Assembly (NCBI GenBank): GCA_021608145.1
Contig: JAKIHM010000001.1
Coordinates: forward strand, 186,001-250,000
DNA: 64,000 nucleotides
Direction of reading: 5' to 3'
Source of the DNA: Thermovorax subterraneus
GTDB lineage: Bacteria > Bacillota > Thermosediminibacteria > Thermosediminibacterales > Thermosediminibacteraceae
This document shows, in pieces, positions 1 through 9,925 of this stretch. Numbering within the stretch: the first letter of the stretch is position 1; the number at the start of each line of letters is the position of its first letter. The position numbers were made by a program, and so were the translations under genes. The notes beneath the pieces are model-generated. The model did no database searches. It was given only the letters and a program-made list of their open reading frames with translations, and was not told the DNA's origin.

Positions 1-2
1 AG

Positions 3-1292
3 GTTAAGGCCAGGATTCTTTCTGTCCTGTCCCACTACGGCGTAGATACCGGGGATCTGCCGCTCAACAGTATAATGAAAGATTTCGAAAAAGTGGTGAC
101 CCAGTCGCTGATAGAGATGATAGAAGACATCAATAAAGATTATTTTTTGATTCCATATATCCTGGATGACCTGCAGGATTTTCCTCCAGAAGTAAAACTC
201 GCTTACATCAGGGACATAGGCGAACACCGCCTGGAAAATGCTGTAGTTTTGCTTGAGATTTTGGCGAAGGTTGATGACATCCCGGTGGCAGAAGAAGCCG
301 CAAGAGCTCTGGGGAAAATAAGAAGCGGTAAAGCCCTTTATGCACTGAACAAGGTTTCCCGGGAAGTGGGAAACGAGCGGTTGAAAAAGACCGTGGAAAG
401 GGAAATCTTAAGGCTTAAGTTTAGCGGGGTGGCGGAAGAACCTTACGAAATGCCGGTGAATTTGAAAAAGCCGGTTAAGGTGATATTGTCTTCTATAGAT
501 GGACTAGGGAGCAGGGCTCTGTGGTTTACCTGGAGAAATCCGATTAAAAAAAGAAGGCTTTGCTCCATGAACCTCCTTGTCAACGTTTCAGAGGGAATAA
601 GGGACTGCTGGAGCATTTCCCAGATGACCAGCCGGGAATTTGAAAATTCTGTGAGGGACCTTTCAAGGAGTACGATAATAGTCGAGGCGGATGCCAATTA
701 TGCCGTTGCTCTGATAAAAGATGCCTACTATTGGAATTTAAAGGCAGGCAATCCCATACCTTATCAATTTTTTTTCTGGAAGGGCGTAATAGAAGAAAGC
801 ATGTCCTGCCGAATTGTCCCTAAACCTTATAGGCCTGACTTTGGCATGTACGACTTTTCGTCCATAAAGGCTAACGACGATTACTACAAAAGCACTTTTG
901 ACCTTTTCAACTACCGCCTCTTTGAAGACTGGTTTGTGGCAGAACCGAGGGTATACGATTACGCCGAGGAGCATAAGTCGAAAAACGGATATTACATTAA
1001 AAAGATGACGCTTTCCAAGGCAGAAAGCCTTTTTTCAAAGTTTACCTCAGAGCTAATCGAACCTCGAGTAGAAACATTGAGGAGAATGTTGGAGCTGTCG
1101 GCTGATTTCCTAAACAAGATGGGCGAAAGGGAACTTGTCAAAGTGGTGCTTTCGGCGATGCTCCACCTAGATACAGAGCCTCTCCACTACCACCCGTTTG
1201 TCCAGAGGATGATAATAGAAAGCCTGCGGGTTGCCCTTATAAACATGAAAAACGGTTTTGACATGAGGGTAAATCCAGAGGCCTTTGACTAG
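3..1292 (+). CDS. HEAT-repeat-like protein, 5' partial
   Basis: The reading frame is open to the left edge of the window, so the gene probably starts upstream; ATG at 75 is only an internal methionine with no convincing ribosome site. The first third reads as short paired amphipathic helices with recurring Ala/Leu/Arg spacing (for example [19 protein letters not shown]), typical of HEAT-like repeats used for protein contacts. The remainder is rich in aromatic residues and I do not recognise it. It ends 20 bp before metK, so the two are probably co-transcribed. No catalytic motif is visible and the function is unknown. Confidence 0.6.
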   Translation, partial: VKARILSVLSHYGVDTGDLPLNSIMKDFEKVVTQSLIEMIEDINKDYFLIPYILDDLQDFPPEVKLAYIRDIGEHRLENAVVLLEILAKVDDIPVAEEAARALGKIRSGKALYALNKVSREVGNERLKKTVEREILRLKFSGVAEEPYEMPVNLKKPVKVILSSIDGLGSRALWFTWRNPIKKRRLCSMNLLVNVSEGIRDCWSISQMTSREFENSVRDLSRSTIIVEADANYAVALIKDAYYWNLKAGNPIPYQFFFWKGVIEESMSCRIVPKPYRPDFGMYDFSSIKANDDYYKSTFDLFNYRLFEDWFVAEPRVYDYAEEHKSKNGYYIKKMTLSKAESLFSKFTSELIEPRVETLRRMLELSADFLNKMGERELVKVVLSAMLHLDTEPLHYHPFVQRMIIESLRVALINMKNGFDMRVNPEAFD

Positions 1293-1312
1293 AGAAAAAG
1301 GAGGAATGCAAA

Positions 1313-2506
1313 ATGCCAAGGAAGTATCTTTTCACTTCTGAATCGGTGACAGAAGGGCATCCGGATAAAATTTGCGACCAGATTTCCGATGCCATATTGG
1401 ATGCAATCTTAGAAAAGGACCCCATGGCCAGGGTAGCTTGCGAAACGGCGGTCACCACCGGCCTGGTTCTCGTCATGGGCGAGATAACTTGTGACTGTTA
1501 TGTGGACATACCTTCAATTGCAAGAGAAACCATAAGGGAAATCGGGTATACCAGGGCAAAATACGGCTTTGACTGTGACACCTGTGCAGTCATCACGTCA
1601 ATAGACGAACAGTCCCCTGATATAGCGATAGGCGTCGATTCCGCCTACGAAGTGAGGGAAGAAGGGCAGGGCGATGAACTCGATCGAATAGGTGCCGGCG
1701 ACCAGGGAATGATGTTCGGCTTTGCAGTAGACGAGACTCCTGAACTAATGCCGATGCCCATAATGCTTGCCCACAAGTTGGCCAGAAGGCTTGCTGAAGT
1801 AAGAAAGACGAAGATTTTGCCGTATCTCAGGCCCGATGGAAAAACCCAAGTCACGGTGGAGTACGAAGACGGAAAGCCTGTGAGGGTGGACAAGGTAGTA
1901 GTGTCGGCACAGCACAAGTCAACGGTCGAACTTGCCACTTTGAGGAGCGACATAATAGAGGCTGTAATAAAAAAAGTGATACCTGAAGAGCTTATAGATA
2001 AAAACACCAAATTTTACATCAACCCGACGGGAAGGTTCGTAATCGGAGGCCCCCACGGAGATTCGGGGCTTACCGGGAGAAAAATAATAGTCGACACTTA
2101 CGGCGGCTACGCTCGTCACGGCGGCGGCGCATTTTCCGGCAAGGACCCGACGAAGGTGGACCGCTCGGCCTCTTACGCAGCAAGGTACGTGGCAAAAAAT
2201 ATAGTGGCAGCAGGGCTTGCCAAAAAGTGTGAAGTGCAGGTAGCTTACGCCATAGGAGTAGCCCATCCGGTTTCAATAATGGTGGATACCTTCGGGACCG
2301 GGGTGCTGCCCGATGAGAAGATTGAAAAGCTGGTTATTGAAAACTTCGATCTTCGCCCGGGAGCAATAATAAGAGACCTGGATTTGAGGAGGCCGATTTA
2401 CCGCCAGGTAGCTGCCTACGGGCACTTCGGCAGAACGGATCTGGACGTGCCCTGGGAAAAGACGGACAAGGCTGAGATTTTGAAAAAGCAGGCAGGCAGC
2501 CTTTAA
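1313..2506 (+). CDS. metK: S-adenosylmethionine synthetase
   Basis: Makes S-adenosylmethionine from methionine and ATP in the cytoplasm. The 397-residue length matches the family. Visible signatures are the N-terminal ATP-binding motif GHPDKICDQ (near residue 15), [10 protein letters not shown] near residue 122, and the glycine-rich loop [14 protein letters not shown] near residue 240. AGGAGG lies just before the ATG. It follows the preceding gene closely and is closed by a strong terminator. No S-box riboswitch is possible in the 20-bp gap upstream, so any SAM control would act further up. Confidence 0.97.
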   Translation: MPRKYLFTSESVTEGHPDKICDQISDAILDAILEKDPMARVACETAVTTGLVLVMGEITCDCYVDIPSIARETIREIGYTRAKYGFDCDTCAVITSIDEQSPDIAIGVDSAYEVREEGQGDELDRIGAGDQGMMFGFAVDETPELMPMPIMLAHKLARRLAEVRKTKILPYLRPDGKTQVTVEYEDGKPVRVDKVVVSAQHKSTVELATLRSDIIEAVIKKVIPEELIDKNTKFYINPTGRFVIGGPHGDSGLTGRKIIVDTYGGYARHGGGAFSGKDPTKVDRSASYAARYVAKNIVAAGLAKKCEVQVAYAIGVAHPVSIMVDTFGTGVLPDEKIEKLVIENFDLRPGAIIRDLDLRRPIYRQVAAYGHFGRTDLDVPWEKTDKAEILKKQAGSL

Positions 2507-2526
2507 AAAAAGGCTGCTTTTTTTTT
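2496..2526 (+). terminator. Rho-independent terminator after metK
   Basis: GCAGCCTTT pairs with AAAGGCTGC, followed by a run of T. The left arm overlaps the last metK codons. Confidence 0.85.
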
Positions 2527-2588
2527 GGGTATTAGCAGGAATTTTGGGGAATTTTGTCAAAATATATAAAAAGCCGGGAGGGAGAGCT

Positions 2589-3731
2589 TTGAAAAGGGTC
2601 CACCTGGACGCAAAACACCTTGAAAACGTTATAAGAAACACCATTGAAGCCGTAGAAAAAGGACACGAGGAGACCTTTAAGATAGCCGAACACGCCAAAA
2701 GAGAGTGCGAAAGGCTGGAAGAGGAGCTGGAGCAGATTAAAAGAAATATAGCAGAAACCATAAAGACGGTGGAAAAATTAGAGAAGATGGAGAAAAATTC
2801 GAAATACCAGCTCATGGTCGTGAGCAGGGACTTTGAAAAGTACAGCGAAGAAGACATTAAGGCGGCGTACGAGCGCTCCCGGGAAATTCAGATAATGCTT
2901 ACATTGGAAAGGGAAAGAGAAAAACAGCTCCGGGAAAAAAGAGACGAGATGGAGCGAAATCTCAAAAACATGCAGGATATATTGAAAAAGGCGGAGCGGG
3001 TCACACTGCAGATGGGGGTAGCACTCAATTTTCTAAAGGGCAATCTGCAGGACCTTTCAGAAAAGCTTACCGATATAAACCAAAAGCAGCTCTTTGCAGG
3101 GAAGATAATAAAGGCGCAGGAGGAAGAGAGGAAGGCAATTGCCCGGGAAATCCATGACGGCCCTGCTCAGTCGATGGCTAATTTGCTTGTGCATCTTGAA
3201 GTTTTAGAAAAAATTTACGAGGACGACCCTGATACGGTTAAAAGAGAGCTGAAGGATTTGAAAAAGATTGCAAAAAATACTTTGGCAGAGATAAGAAAGA
3301 TAATATTTAACCTGCGCCCTTCTGCCCTGGATGACCTTGGGATAGAGGCAGTGGCAAGGAGATATTGCGCTGAATTTCAGGAAGAGACAGGGATATCTGT
3401 AGACTTTGTAGTGCTGGGAGAAAGGATTAAACTCGATTCTAATGTGGAAATTACGCTATTTCGGGTGATACAAGAAGCATTGAGCAATGTAAAAAAACAC
3501 GCTATGGCAAGAAATGTAAGAGTAAAGCTCGAATTTTTGCCCGAAGCAGTGAACCTTGCCGTAGAGGACGACGGAGTGGGGTTCGACATTGAAAAATTGG
3601 ACGAAAAAGAAGGCGACCATTTCGGCCTTACAAATATAAGGGAGAGGGTGGACCTCTTGAGCGGCACGGTGAGGATCAGGTCTGAAATAGGCTGCGGGAC
3701 AAATATTTTTATAAGTATACCTCTTAGATGA
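2589..3731 (+). CDS. degS: DegS-like sensor histidine kinase
   Basis: Cytoplasmic two-component kinase of the HisKA_3/NarL type. The TTG at 2589 is chosen because GGGAGGGAG lies directly upstream. Residues 1-175 are a long charged coiled coil without membrane segments, as in DegS. The phospho-acceptor motif AREIHDGPAQS is near residue 188. The ATPase domain shows N-box and G-box residues (DDGVGFD, then GLTNIRERV) and ends near GCGTNI. It abuts degU, with the degS stop overlapping an upstream ATG of the regulator. Assignment as the DegS partner of the following regulator is firm; the target regulon cannot be read here. Confidence 0.88.
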   Translation: MKRVHLDAKHLENVIRNTIEAVEKGHEETFKIAEHAKRECERLEEELEQIKRNIAETIKTVEKLEKMEKNSKYQLMVVSRDFEKYSEEDIKAAYERSREIQIMLTLEREREKQLREKRDEMERNLKNMQDILKKAERVTLQMGVALNFLKGNLQDLSEKLTDINQKQLFAGKIIKAQEEERKAIAREIHDGPAQSMANLLVHLEVLEKIYEDDPDTVKRELKDLKKIAKNTLAEIRKIIFNLRPSALDDLGIEAVARRYCAEFQEETGISVDFVVLGERIKLDSNVEITLFRVIQEALSNVKKHAMARNVRVKLEFLPEAVNLAVEDDGVGFDIEKLDEKEGDHFGLTNIRERVDLLSGTVRIRSEIGCGTNIFISIPLR

Positions 3732-3745
3732 GAGGGGGATTTCTG

Positions 3746-4387
3746 ATGCCGAAGATATCCGTAGTCTTGGCAGATGACCATGTCCTTGTGAGAAAGGGGC
3801 TTAAAAAGCTCCTGGAGATGGAAAGCGACATCGAGGTGGTGGGCGAGGCCTCCAATGGACTGGAGGCGGTGGAAGAAGTAAGGACAAAAGACCCCGATGT
3901 GGTACTGATGGATATCAACATGCCCAAATTGAACGGCGTTGAAGCAACCCGGCTTTTAAAAAAGGAAAAATGCAGAGCTAAAATCATCGCCCTTACGATT
4001 TACGATGACCGGGAGTACCTTCTTGAGCTTTTAAAAATTGGCGTATCCGGCTACCTTTTAAAGGACATAGAGCCCCATGCACTAGTGGAAGCAGTGAGGG
4101 CGGTGAGCAGGGGGGAGACTTACATACAGCCTACCCTCACCCGGGCCTTAGTAGCGGAGTACAAGCGCCTCAGCCAGCCGCTTCAAAAGACTGGTCGCCC
4201 GCTGACCGCAAGAGAAAAGGAAGTTATGGCCTATATTGCCGAAGGGATGAGCAACATAGAGATATCGGAAAAACTAGGGATAAGCGAAAAGACCGTGAAA
4301 AACCACGTAAGCAGCATCCTGCGCAAGCTAAATCTGATGGACAGAACCCAGGTTGCGGTTTACGCCCTTAAAAACAACTTAGTGTAA
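3746..4387 (+). CDS. degU: DegU-like NarL-family response regulator
   Basis: Receiver domain followed by a LuxR/NarL-type DNA-binding helix-turn-helix. Acidic pocket ADDH near the N terminus, phosphorylation site in VLMDINMP near residue 55, and the switch Lys in YLLKDIEP. The C terminus carries the canonical LTAREKEVMAYIAEGMSN and EKTVKNHVSSILRKL. ATG 3746 is preferred over ATG 3728 because the AGAGGGGG ribosome site lies between them with proper spacing. It is expected to be phosphorylated by the adjacent DegS and to control transition-state genes. Confidence 0.9.
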   Translation: MPKISVVLADDHVLVRKGLKKLLEMESDIEVVGEASNGLEAVEEVRTKDPDVVLMDINMPKLNGVEATRLLKKEKCRAKIIALTIYDDREYLLELLKIGVSGYLLKDIEPHALVEAVRAVSRGETYIQPTLTRALVAEYKRLSQPLQKTGRPLTAREKEVMAYIAEGMSNIEISEKLGISEKTVKNHVSSILRKLNLMDRTQVAVYALKNNLV

Positions 4388-4397
4388 GCACGATTTA

Positions 4398-4447
4398 AAG
4401 TCCCCCCGAATAAATATAAGACATAAAGATGTAATGAGGGGGGACTT
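4398..4447 (+). promoter_or_regulatory. Hairpin masking the ribosome site of the next gene
   Basis: AAGTCCCCCC (4398-4407) is an exact complement of GGGGGGACTT (4438-4447), giving a 10-bp stem with a 30-nt loop. The right arm is the Shine-Dalgarno of the gene starting at 4450. There is no T run after it, so it is not a simple terminator; translational masking is inferred. Confidence 0.55.
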
Positions 4448-4449
4448 GA

Positions 4450-4911
4450 ATGGAAGTCTTTTTTAAAAAATTCGATATAGGCCTTTTCATCTTAGCGGTA
4501 TTTGCTACTGTGGGCATATACAGGATTTTGGAACTTTTTATTGAAAGGATACTCTCGAGGACAAAAAAAGAAAGTTTTTTAAGAAAACCCCAGTTGCTCA
4601 TCCTTGTCAAGGATTTGGAAGACAAGGTAGAAGGGATGATGAGGCTTCTGGCGAGCCGCGGAGTTTTTGAAATGGCGGACAAAGTCTTTGTTTACGACTT
4701 GGGTTCCAAAGACAAAACCTTAGATATTCTGGAAAGGCTTTCGCAAAAATTTGGATTCGATGTCGAAAATGGACTGAAAAAGCTGCCGGAAGGCGATTTT
4801 GTATTAGCGTTCAATATGAAAAATATAGCTCCCGAGAAAATTGCCGCGTACTTTGAAAGATTGTGCGATGTAGAAAAAGTCGAATTGGGTCTAAAATCCC
4901 ATGAAAATTAG
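4450..4911 (+). CDS. Small membrane-anchored protein of unknown function
   Basis: 153 residues. Residues 8-32 form one hydrophobic segment that would anchor the protein, followed by a basic stretch and a soluble domain with alternating beta/alpha pattern (LLILVKDLED; KVFVYDLGSKDKTLDILERL). The segment DLGSKDKT resembles the start of a nucleotide-sugar glycosyltransferase fold, but the usual DxD motif and length are missing, so I do not assign that activity. Its ribosome site is inside the hairpin described at 4398-4447. Confidence 0.65.
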   Translation: MEVFFKKFDIGLFILAVFATVGIYRILELFIERILSRTKKESFLRKPQLLILVKDLEDKVEGMMRLLASRGVFEMADKVFVYDLGSKDKTLDILERLSQKFGFDVENGLKKLPEGDFVLAFNMKNIAPEKIAAYFERLCDVEKVELGLKSHEN

Positions 4912-5024
4912 GACAGGTGTTCGAATTGAAAAATCTTGTCGAAACATTTATAATTAAAATTGTAAAGCCCTATTCTTCTAATAGTTACCCCTTAGTTCTT
5001 AGTGCCCCCCTTTCTTTCTTGGTA

Positions 5025-5049
5025 GGCCCAAAAAAAGGGCCTTTTTTTT
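5025..5049 (+). terminator. Rho-independent terminator
   Basis: GGCCC, seven A, GGGCC, then eight T. It closes the degS/degU/4450 transcription unit. The 4912-5117 gap otherwise shows only AT-rich sequence with a possible -10 (AATAATATAT) near 5082. Confidence 0.85.
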
Positions 5050-5117
5050 GTGCAAAAAAAGGAAATACACTATTTGTGTAGAATAATATATACCAAAATT
5101 ATGGTGGGGGCACGGCC

Positions 5118-6794
5118 ATGAAGGCAAAGATTTACGCAAGGGCAGTGGCTTTGGCAGGCTTAGGGATTCTTTTAGTAATGGCTAAGTTATACGGGTTTCC
5201 TTCTGGGTGGTTTGACTTTAAATATCTCATATTTCTCTTTTTGATGCTAATGGCTGAATTATTTGTTGTTCAAGTTGACAACGCGCGCCTTAGCATGGAA
5301 TATGGGACTGTCTATGCGGCCGGGTTTATCTTCGGATTGATTCCTGCAGCGGTTATGAAAGCTTTGAGCACCTTTTTCAGCCAACTCTACATAAAGTGGT
5401 CGGAAGGAAGCCTCCCTAAGGAGATGGACAAGGTATTTTTCAATGTAGGCCAGTACATGATCAGTTTTTTTGGTGGCGCTATTTTTTACATGGGATTGAA
5501 AAAAATAGGATATCCGGAAATTATTGCCCTATCATCCGGAATATTCGCTTACTTTTTCATAAACAATATTTTAATAGAAACCTATATTGTCCTCGAAAAC
5601 GGGCGCCTCGCATTAAGAAAATCGTTCGAGACCATAATGGTCGACTTTGGCACGTACATAATCTCCGTGCCTTCTGGAATCCTGACCGTTTGGCTTTATT
5701 CAAAACACGGCTTTAATTATTCTATCATGGGATTTCTCCCGTATTTTTTGATGATGTACGTTTTTAAGATATACATGAGCCTCATTGCTACTAATCGGGA
5801 GCTTACTGCACTCTACGATGTCGCTGCGATTTTGAATTCAGCCTTAAATATCGACGAAGTGATAAAAATAGTGTTCGATTCGGCAAAGAGCATTGCGCCG
5901 TGGGATACAATCTGCCTTTTCCTTTACAAGAAGGGATGTCTTGAACCCGTAATGTACGAAGGTTTTACCAGCGACCTGATAAAGGATTTCAAGATTAAGC
6001 CGGGTGAAGGCATCACCGGGAGGGCTCTGGTTAACAAAAGAGGAGAGATAGCAAGTTACAAGAAAAATTCTAAATGCCTCAAAGTGCCTGGCTTGCCGGC
6101 AGAGACGAAGTCGGTGATGTCAGTGCCGCTAATTGGCAATAAGGGGATAATAGGTGCGTTGACGCTTACATCGAATCGAAAAAACGCTTATAGCGCCAAA
6201 AATTTAAAGATAATGAGCATCCTGGCCAACCAGGCGGCTGTGGCCATCTCCAACGCCCGGTTATTCGATAAAACTAGCTACCTTGCCGTCACCGACGGTC
6301 TGACAGGGCTTTATAACCACAGGTATATATATAATCAGCTAGAGTACATGGTCAACCATGTGAAAAACTGCGGCGGCACTTTCAGCCTCATACTGATAGA
6401 TATCGATCATTTCAAGTCCTACAACGACAGTTACGGCCATCTCATGGGTGATAAAGTTTTAAAAAAGCTGGCACAAATTATAAAGCAAAACGTTCGAAAC
6501 GGCGATATCGTCGGCCGCTACGGAGGGGAAGAATTTGCGATAATCCTTCCCGATACGGCGGGCTCGGAAGCCTACACCATCGCCGAAAGGATAAGGAAGG
6601 CTGTGGAAAACACCGAATTTGCGGTGACGGAAGAAGGTAAAAAGATATTCGTGACCGTGAGTGCGGGAGTCGCCTCATGTCCCGACGATGCCTTGACCGT
6701 AAAAGAACTGGTGAATAAGGCGGACCAGGCCCTGCTTTTCGGCGCCAAAAAGAAAGGCAGGAACCGGGTGGTGGAATTCAAACGGTTGAGATAA
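5118..6794 (+). CDS. Membrane diguanylate cyclase (GAF-GGDEF)
   Basis: 558 residues. Residues 1-220 contain about seven to eight hydrophobic segments forming a MASE-like membrane sensor. A GAF domain follows (roughly 235-390; GEGITGRALVNKR is typical), and then a GGDEF domain. The catalytic loop is RYGGEEFAIILPD near residue 469, an active GGEEF variant, and metal-binding residues are visible in ILIDIDHFKSYND. I do not see the RxxD inhibitory site just before the loop. It should make cyclic di-GMP in response to a membrane or small-molecule signal. It stands alone between two terminators. Confidence 0.9.
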   Translation: MKAKIYARAVALAGLGILLVMAKLYGFPSGWFDFKYLIFLFLMLMAELFVVQVDNARLSMEYGTVYAAGFIFGLIPAAVMKALSTFFSQLYIKWSEGSLPKEMDKVFFNVGQYMISFFGGAIFYMGLKKIGYPEIIALSSGIFAYFFINNILIETYIVLENGRLALRKSFETIMVDFGTYIISVPSGILTVWLYSKHGFNYSIMGFLPYFLMMYVFKIYMSLIATNRELTALYDVAAILNSALNIDEVIKIVFDSAKSIAPWDTICLFLYKKGCLEPVMYEGFTSDLIKDFKIKPGEGITGRALVNKRGEIASYKKNSKCLKVPGLPAETKSVMSVPLIGNKGIIGALTLTSNRKNAYSAKNLKIMSILANQAAVAISNARLFDKTSYLAVTDGLTGLYNHRYIYNQLEYMVNHVKNCGGTFSLILIDIDHFKSYNDSYGHLMGDKVLKKLAQIIKQNVRNGDIVGRYGGEEFAIILPDTAGSEAYTIAERIRKAVENTEFAVTEEGKKIFVTVSAGVASCPDDALTVKELVNKADQALLFGAKKKGRNRVVEFKRLR

Positions 6795-6796
6795 AT

Positions 6797-6819
6797 AGCC
6801 CCTTTAAGGGGATTTTTTT
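6797..6819 (+). terminator. Rho-independent terminator
   Basis: GCCCCTTTAAGGGGA stem followed by seven T, immediately after the GGDEF gene. Confidence 0.8.
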
Positions 6820-6880
6820 GTTGCAGATGATGGGCAAAAATGATATAAACAATTTAAGAAAGCTACCGAGAGGTGCTATT

Positions 6881-9085
6881 ATGGTTGAACTTGAAGGAGT
6901 GGTGGAAAGGATTACCTTTCGCAATGAGGAAAACTTTTTCACCGTAGCTAAAGTAAAAATGAAGGATTCCGACGAAACGGTGACAGCTGTGGGTTTTTTT
7001 CCTTCGGTAAGCGAGGGTGAACTTGTGAGGTTGAAAGGCCGCTGGGTAATCCACGAAAAGCACGGCTACCAGCTAAAAATTGACTCTTATGAGACCCTTG
7101 TCCCCGCTACCGTGAGGGAAATTGAAAATTACCTGGCATCAGGTATTATAAAGGGTATAGGTCCTGCCACGGCTAGGAGGATTGTGGAAAAATTTCAAGA
7201 AAAGGCCCTTGAAGTCCTCGCCTCGTCTCCGGATATGTTGCTCGAAATACCGGGCATCGGCAGAAAGCGCCTGGAAATGATAACCCGCTCTTTTAACGAG
7301 CAGAAGGAGACGAGGGAAATAATGCTGTTTTTACAGCAGTACGGCATAGGGGCAGGTTTGGCGGTAAAGGTCTACAAAGCCTACGGGGAAAAGGCTATAG
7401 AGGTCATAAAACAAAATCCTTACAGGCTTGCCGACGAGGTATATGGCATTGGCTTTAAGACGGCAGATAAAATAGCCCGGCACATGGGAATGGAAATTGA
7501 CGCCCCAGAGCGAGTGGCAGCCGGAGTGAAATACGTTCTCCAGCAAGCTGCAGACGAAGGCCACGTCTTTTTGCCGAAAAGCGAGCTATTGAAAAAGGCT
7601 TCATTGCTGCTGGAAGTCGAACAAGGCCTTGTAGATGAAGTCTTGCCAGCCCTTCAGGAAAAGGGAGATATCGTGATCGATGGGGAAGAAAAAGATAAAA
7701 AAGTATATCTTTCGGCCTTTTACGTCTCGGAAAAGTCTGTGGCAAGAAAGCTATATCTTCTTGCAGGTTTCGGACAAGTAAAGCCTCTTGAGATAACTGC
7801 GGAGGAAGTAAACGAAATAGAAAGGCGCAGCAATATAAAGCTTGCTCCAAAGCAGAGAGAAGCCATAGAAAAAGCGGCTTCTTCCGGGGTTTTGGTCATC
7901 ACCGGTGGGCCCGGCACGGGCAAGACAACCCTCATAAAATGCCTAATCGAATTTTTTAAAGGGCACGGACTGAAAGTAGCCCTGGCTGCGCCCACCGGGA
8001 GAGCCGCGAAGCGCATGACAGAGGCTACGGGGATGGAAGCTAAGACCATCCACCGCCTCCTGGAATATAAGGTTTCCGGGGAAGGCGGCATGGTCTTCGG
8101 AAAGAACCGCGAAAATCCCCTCGACGAAGACGTGGTGATAATCGACGAAACTTCCATGGTGGATATAATTTTGATGCACCACCTGCTTTCAGCCTTGAAG
8201 CCTTTTGCAAGACTGATTCTGGTCGGAGACAAGGACCAGCTGCCGTCGGTGGGACCGGGGAGCGTTTTGAAGGAGATAATAAAAAGCAGCCGCATCCCGG
8301 TGGTGATGCTGGACGAAATTTTCCGTCAGGCCCGGGAGAGCATGATAGTGGTAAACGCCCACAGGGTTAACAAAGGACTTTTTCCGTACCTGAACGTAAA
8401 GGGTAGGGACTTTTATTTTGAGCAGGCAGCGGAGCCGGAGGAAACCCTGGATAAGGTGGTGGAACTGGTGTGCTCGCGGTTCCCGGGTTACGGCGGCTTT
8501 AATCCCATGGAAGATATCCAGGTGATAACGCCCATGAAGAAGACAGCCGTCGGAGTTCTTACGCTAAACCTCAGGCTCCAGGAAAGATTAAATCCCCCTT
8601 CGCCCGAAAAAAGGGAGATTTCTTTTCGCTCCTTTACCTTCCGGGTAGGGGATCGGGTGATGCAGATTAAGAACAATTACGAAAAGGAAGTCTTCAACGG
8701 CGACCTTGGGCGGATTGTAGAGATAGATGACGATGAGAAGGTGCTGGTTTCCTTCCCCGATGCGGAAGGGGAACGGATAGTGGCTTATGCAGGGGATGAA
8801 CTGGAAGAGCTTGCGCTTTCCTATGCCCTCTCCGTCCACAAAAGCCAGGGCAGCGAATTCCCCGTCGTAGTCATGCCCCTCGTTATCCAGCATTTCGTCA
8901 TGCTCCAGCGAAATTTGCTTTACACGGCCATTACCAGGGCCAAAAAGCTGATGGTGCTGGTGGGCTCGAAGCAGGCCCTGGCCGCAGCGGTGAGAAACAG
9001 CAGGGCTTTGATGAGGTACAGCTGTCTTTCGGAGAGGATATGCGATGAATTTGAAAAAAGCCAAATCTTTGATATGGAGGGTTAG
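6881..9085 (+). CDS. recD2: RecD2-type ATP-dependent DNA helicase
   Basis: SF1B 5'-3' helicase of the RecD2 (YrrC) family, about 734 residues, acting in repair without RecBC. ATG 6881 follows GAGAGGTG and gives the normal N terminus (MVELEGVVERITFRNEE). The N-terminal OB-like region is followed by helix-hairpin-helix repeats (GIIKGIGPATARRI; LLEIPGIGRKRL), motif I ITGGPGTGKTTL (nt about 7902-7935), motif II VVIIDETSMVD, motif III VGDKDQLPSVGPG and C-terminal SVHKSQGSEFPVV. It ends 3 bp before the first larE copy, so the native larEBC operon was probably coupled to it. Confidence 0.95.
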   Translation: MVELEGVVERITFRNEENFFTVAKVKMKDSDETVTAVGFFPSVSEGELVRLKGRWVIHEKHGYQLKIDSYETLVPATVREIENYLASGIIKGIGPATARRIVEKFQEKALEVLASSPDMLLEIPGIGRKRLEMITRSFNEQKETREIMLFLQQYGIGAGLAVKVYKAYGEKAIEVIKQNPYRLADEVYGIGFKTADKIARHMGMEIDAPERVAAGVKYVLQQAADEGHVFLPKSELLKKASLLLEVEQGLVDEVLPALQEKGDIVIDGEEKDKKVYLSAFYVSEKSVARKLYLLAGFGQVKPLEITAEEVNEIERRSNIKLAPKQREAIEKAASSGVLVITGGPGTGKTTLIKCLIEFFKGHGLKVALAAPTGRAAKRMTEATGMEAKTIHRLLEYKVSGEGGMVFGKNRENPLDEDVVIIDETSMVDIILMHHLLSALKPFARLILVGDKDQLPSVGPGSVLKEIIKSSRIPVVMLDEIFRQARESMIVVNAHRVNKGLFPYLNVKGRDFYFEQAAEPEETLDKVVELVCSRFPGYGGFNPMEDIQVITPMKKTAVGVLTLNLRLQERLNPPSPEKREISFRSFTFRVGDRVMQIKNNYEKEVFNGDLGRIVEIDDDEKVLVSFPDAEGERIVAYAGDELEELALSYALSVHKSQGSEFPVVVMPLVIQHFVMLQRNLLYTAITRAKKLMVLVGSKQALAAAVRNSRALMRYSCLSERICDEFEKSQIFDMEG

Positions 9086-9088
9086 GCG

Positions 9089-9925
9089 TTGAAAGAAATG
9101 GAAAAACTTAAAAAATTAAAAGACATGATAAAAAATCTCGGCAGTGTAATAGTTGCTTTTTCGGGAGGGGTCGACAGCACCTTCCTTTTGAAAGTTTGTT
9201 TGGACGTGCTCGGGAAAGAGAATGTGCTGGCGGTGACCGCCCGCTCGAGCACCTATCCTTCAAGGGAATTGGAAGAAGCAAAAGAACTCGCAAAAAGCTT
9301 CGGGGCAAACCACGAGATAATAGTCTCGGAAGAACTCGAAGTGCCCGGCTTTTCGGAAAATCCGCCTGAGAGGTGCTATTATTGCAAAAAGGAGCTGTTC
9401 GGGAAGCTCGTTAAAATAGCCCGCGAGAGGGGATTTAACTTCGTGCTGGACGGTTCTAACGCCGACGACACCGGGGACTTCAGGCCGGGAATGAAGGCAA
9501 AGGACGAGCTTGGGGTAATAAGCCCGCTGAAAGAAGCAGGGCTTACGAAAGCTGAAATCAGGGCATTATCCCAAAAAATGGGACTTCCCACGTGGAACAA
9601 GCCCTCGTTTGCGTGCCTGGCATCCCGCTTTCCGTACGGAGAAAGGATAACCGAGGAAAAATTGAACAGGGTTGGAAAAGCTGAAGACCTGCTGAACGAG
9701 CTCGGGTTTATCCAGTACAGAGTAAGGAACCACGCGGACCTTGCAAGAATTGAGGTATCCCCGGAAGAGATAGAAAGGTTCTTTGAAAGAAGCTTGAGGG
9801 AAAAGGTGGTGGCCGAATTCAAAAAGCTGGGCTTTGTCTACGTTTCGCTGGACCTTATCGGATACAGGACTGGCAGCATGAACGAAGGGCTTAAAGAGGA
9901 GGAGAAAGCGCTTTGGAAAAGCTAA
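9089..9925 (+). CDS. larE: NPN sulfur-insertion enzyme LarE (copy 1)
   Basis: PP-loop ATP-pyrophosphatase that adenylylates a pyridinium bis-carboxylate mononucleotide and donates sulfur to it on the way to the nickel-pincer nucleotide. ATP loop [10 protein letters not shown] (Ser25-Ser30). Cys176 in PSFACLASR aligns with the sulfur-donating Cys of known LarE, and Cys96/Cys99 (RCYYCK) could make this the cluster-containing type; that is inferred from family knowledge. TTG start follows GGAGGG. It overlaps larB by 13 bp. It differs from copy 2 by a handful of residues, mostly a short patch near residues 197-208. Confidence 0.93.
   Translation: MKEMEKLKKLKDMIKNLGSVIVAFSGGVDSTFLLKVCLDVLGKENVLAVTARSSTYPSRELEEAKELAKSFGANHEIIVSEELEVPGFSENPPERCYYCKKELFGKLVKIARERGFNFVLDGSNADDTGDFRPGMKAKDELGVISPLKEAGLTKAEIRALSQKMGLPTWNKPSFACLASRFPYGERITEEKLNRVGKAEDLLNELGFIQYRVRNHADLARIEVSPEEIERFFERSLREKVVAEFKKLGFVYVSLDLIGYRTGSMNEGLKEEEKALWKS

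Noticed and set aside
1293-1312. SAM riboswitch before metK
   Set aside because: Only 20 bp separate metK from the previous gene, too short for any S-box.
1645-2266. Antisense open frames inside metK
   Set aside because: They are shadows of a well-conserved gene with no ribosome site or recognisable protein features.
7720-8295. Long antisense open frame inside recD2
   Set aside because: It mirrors the codon pattern of recD2, lacks a ribosome site and has low-complexity Ser/Ala composition.
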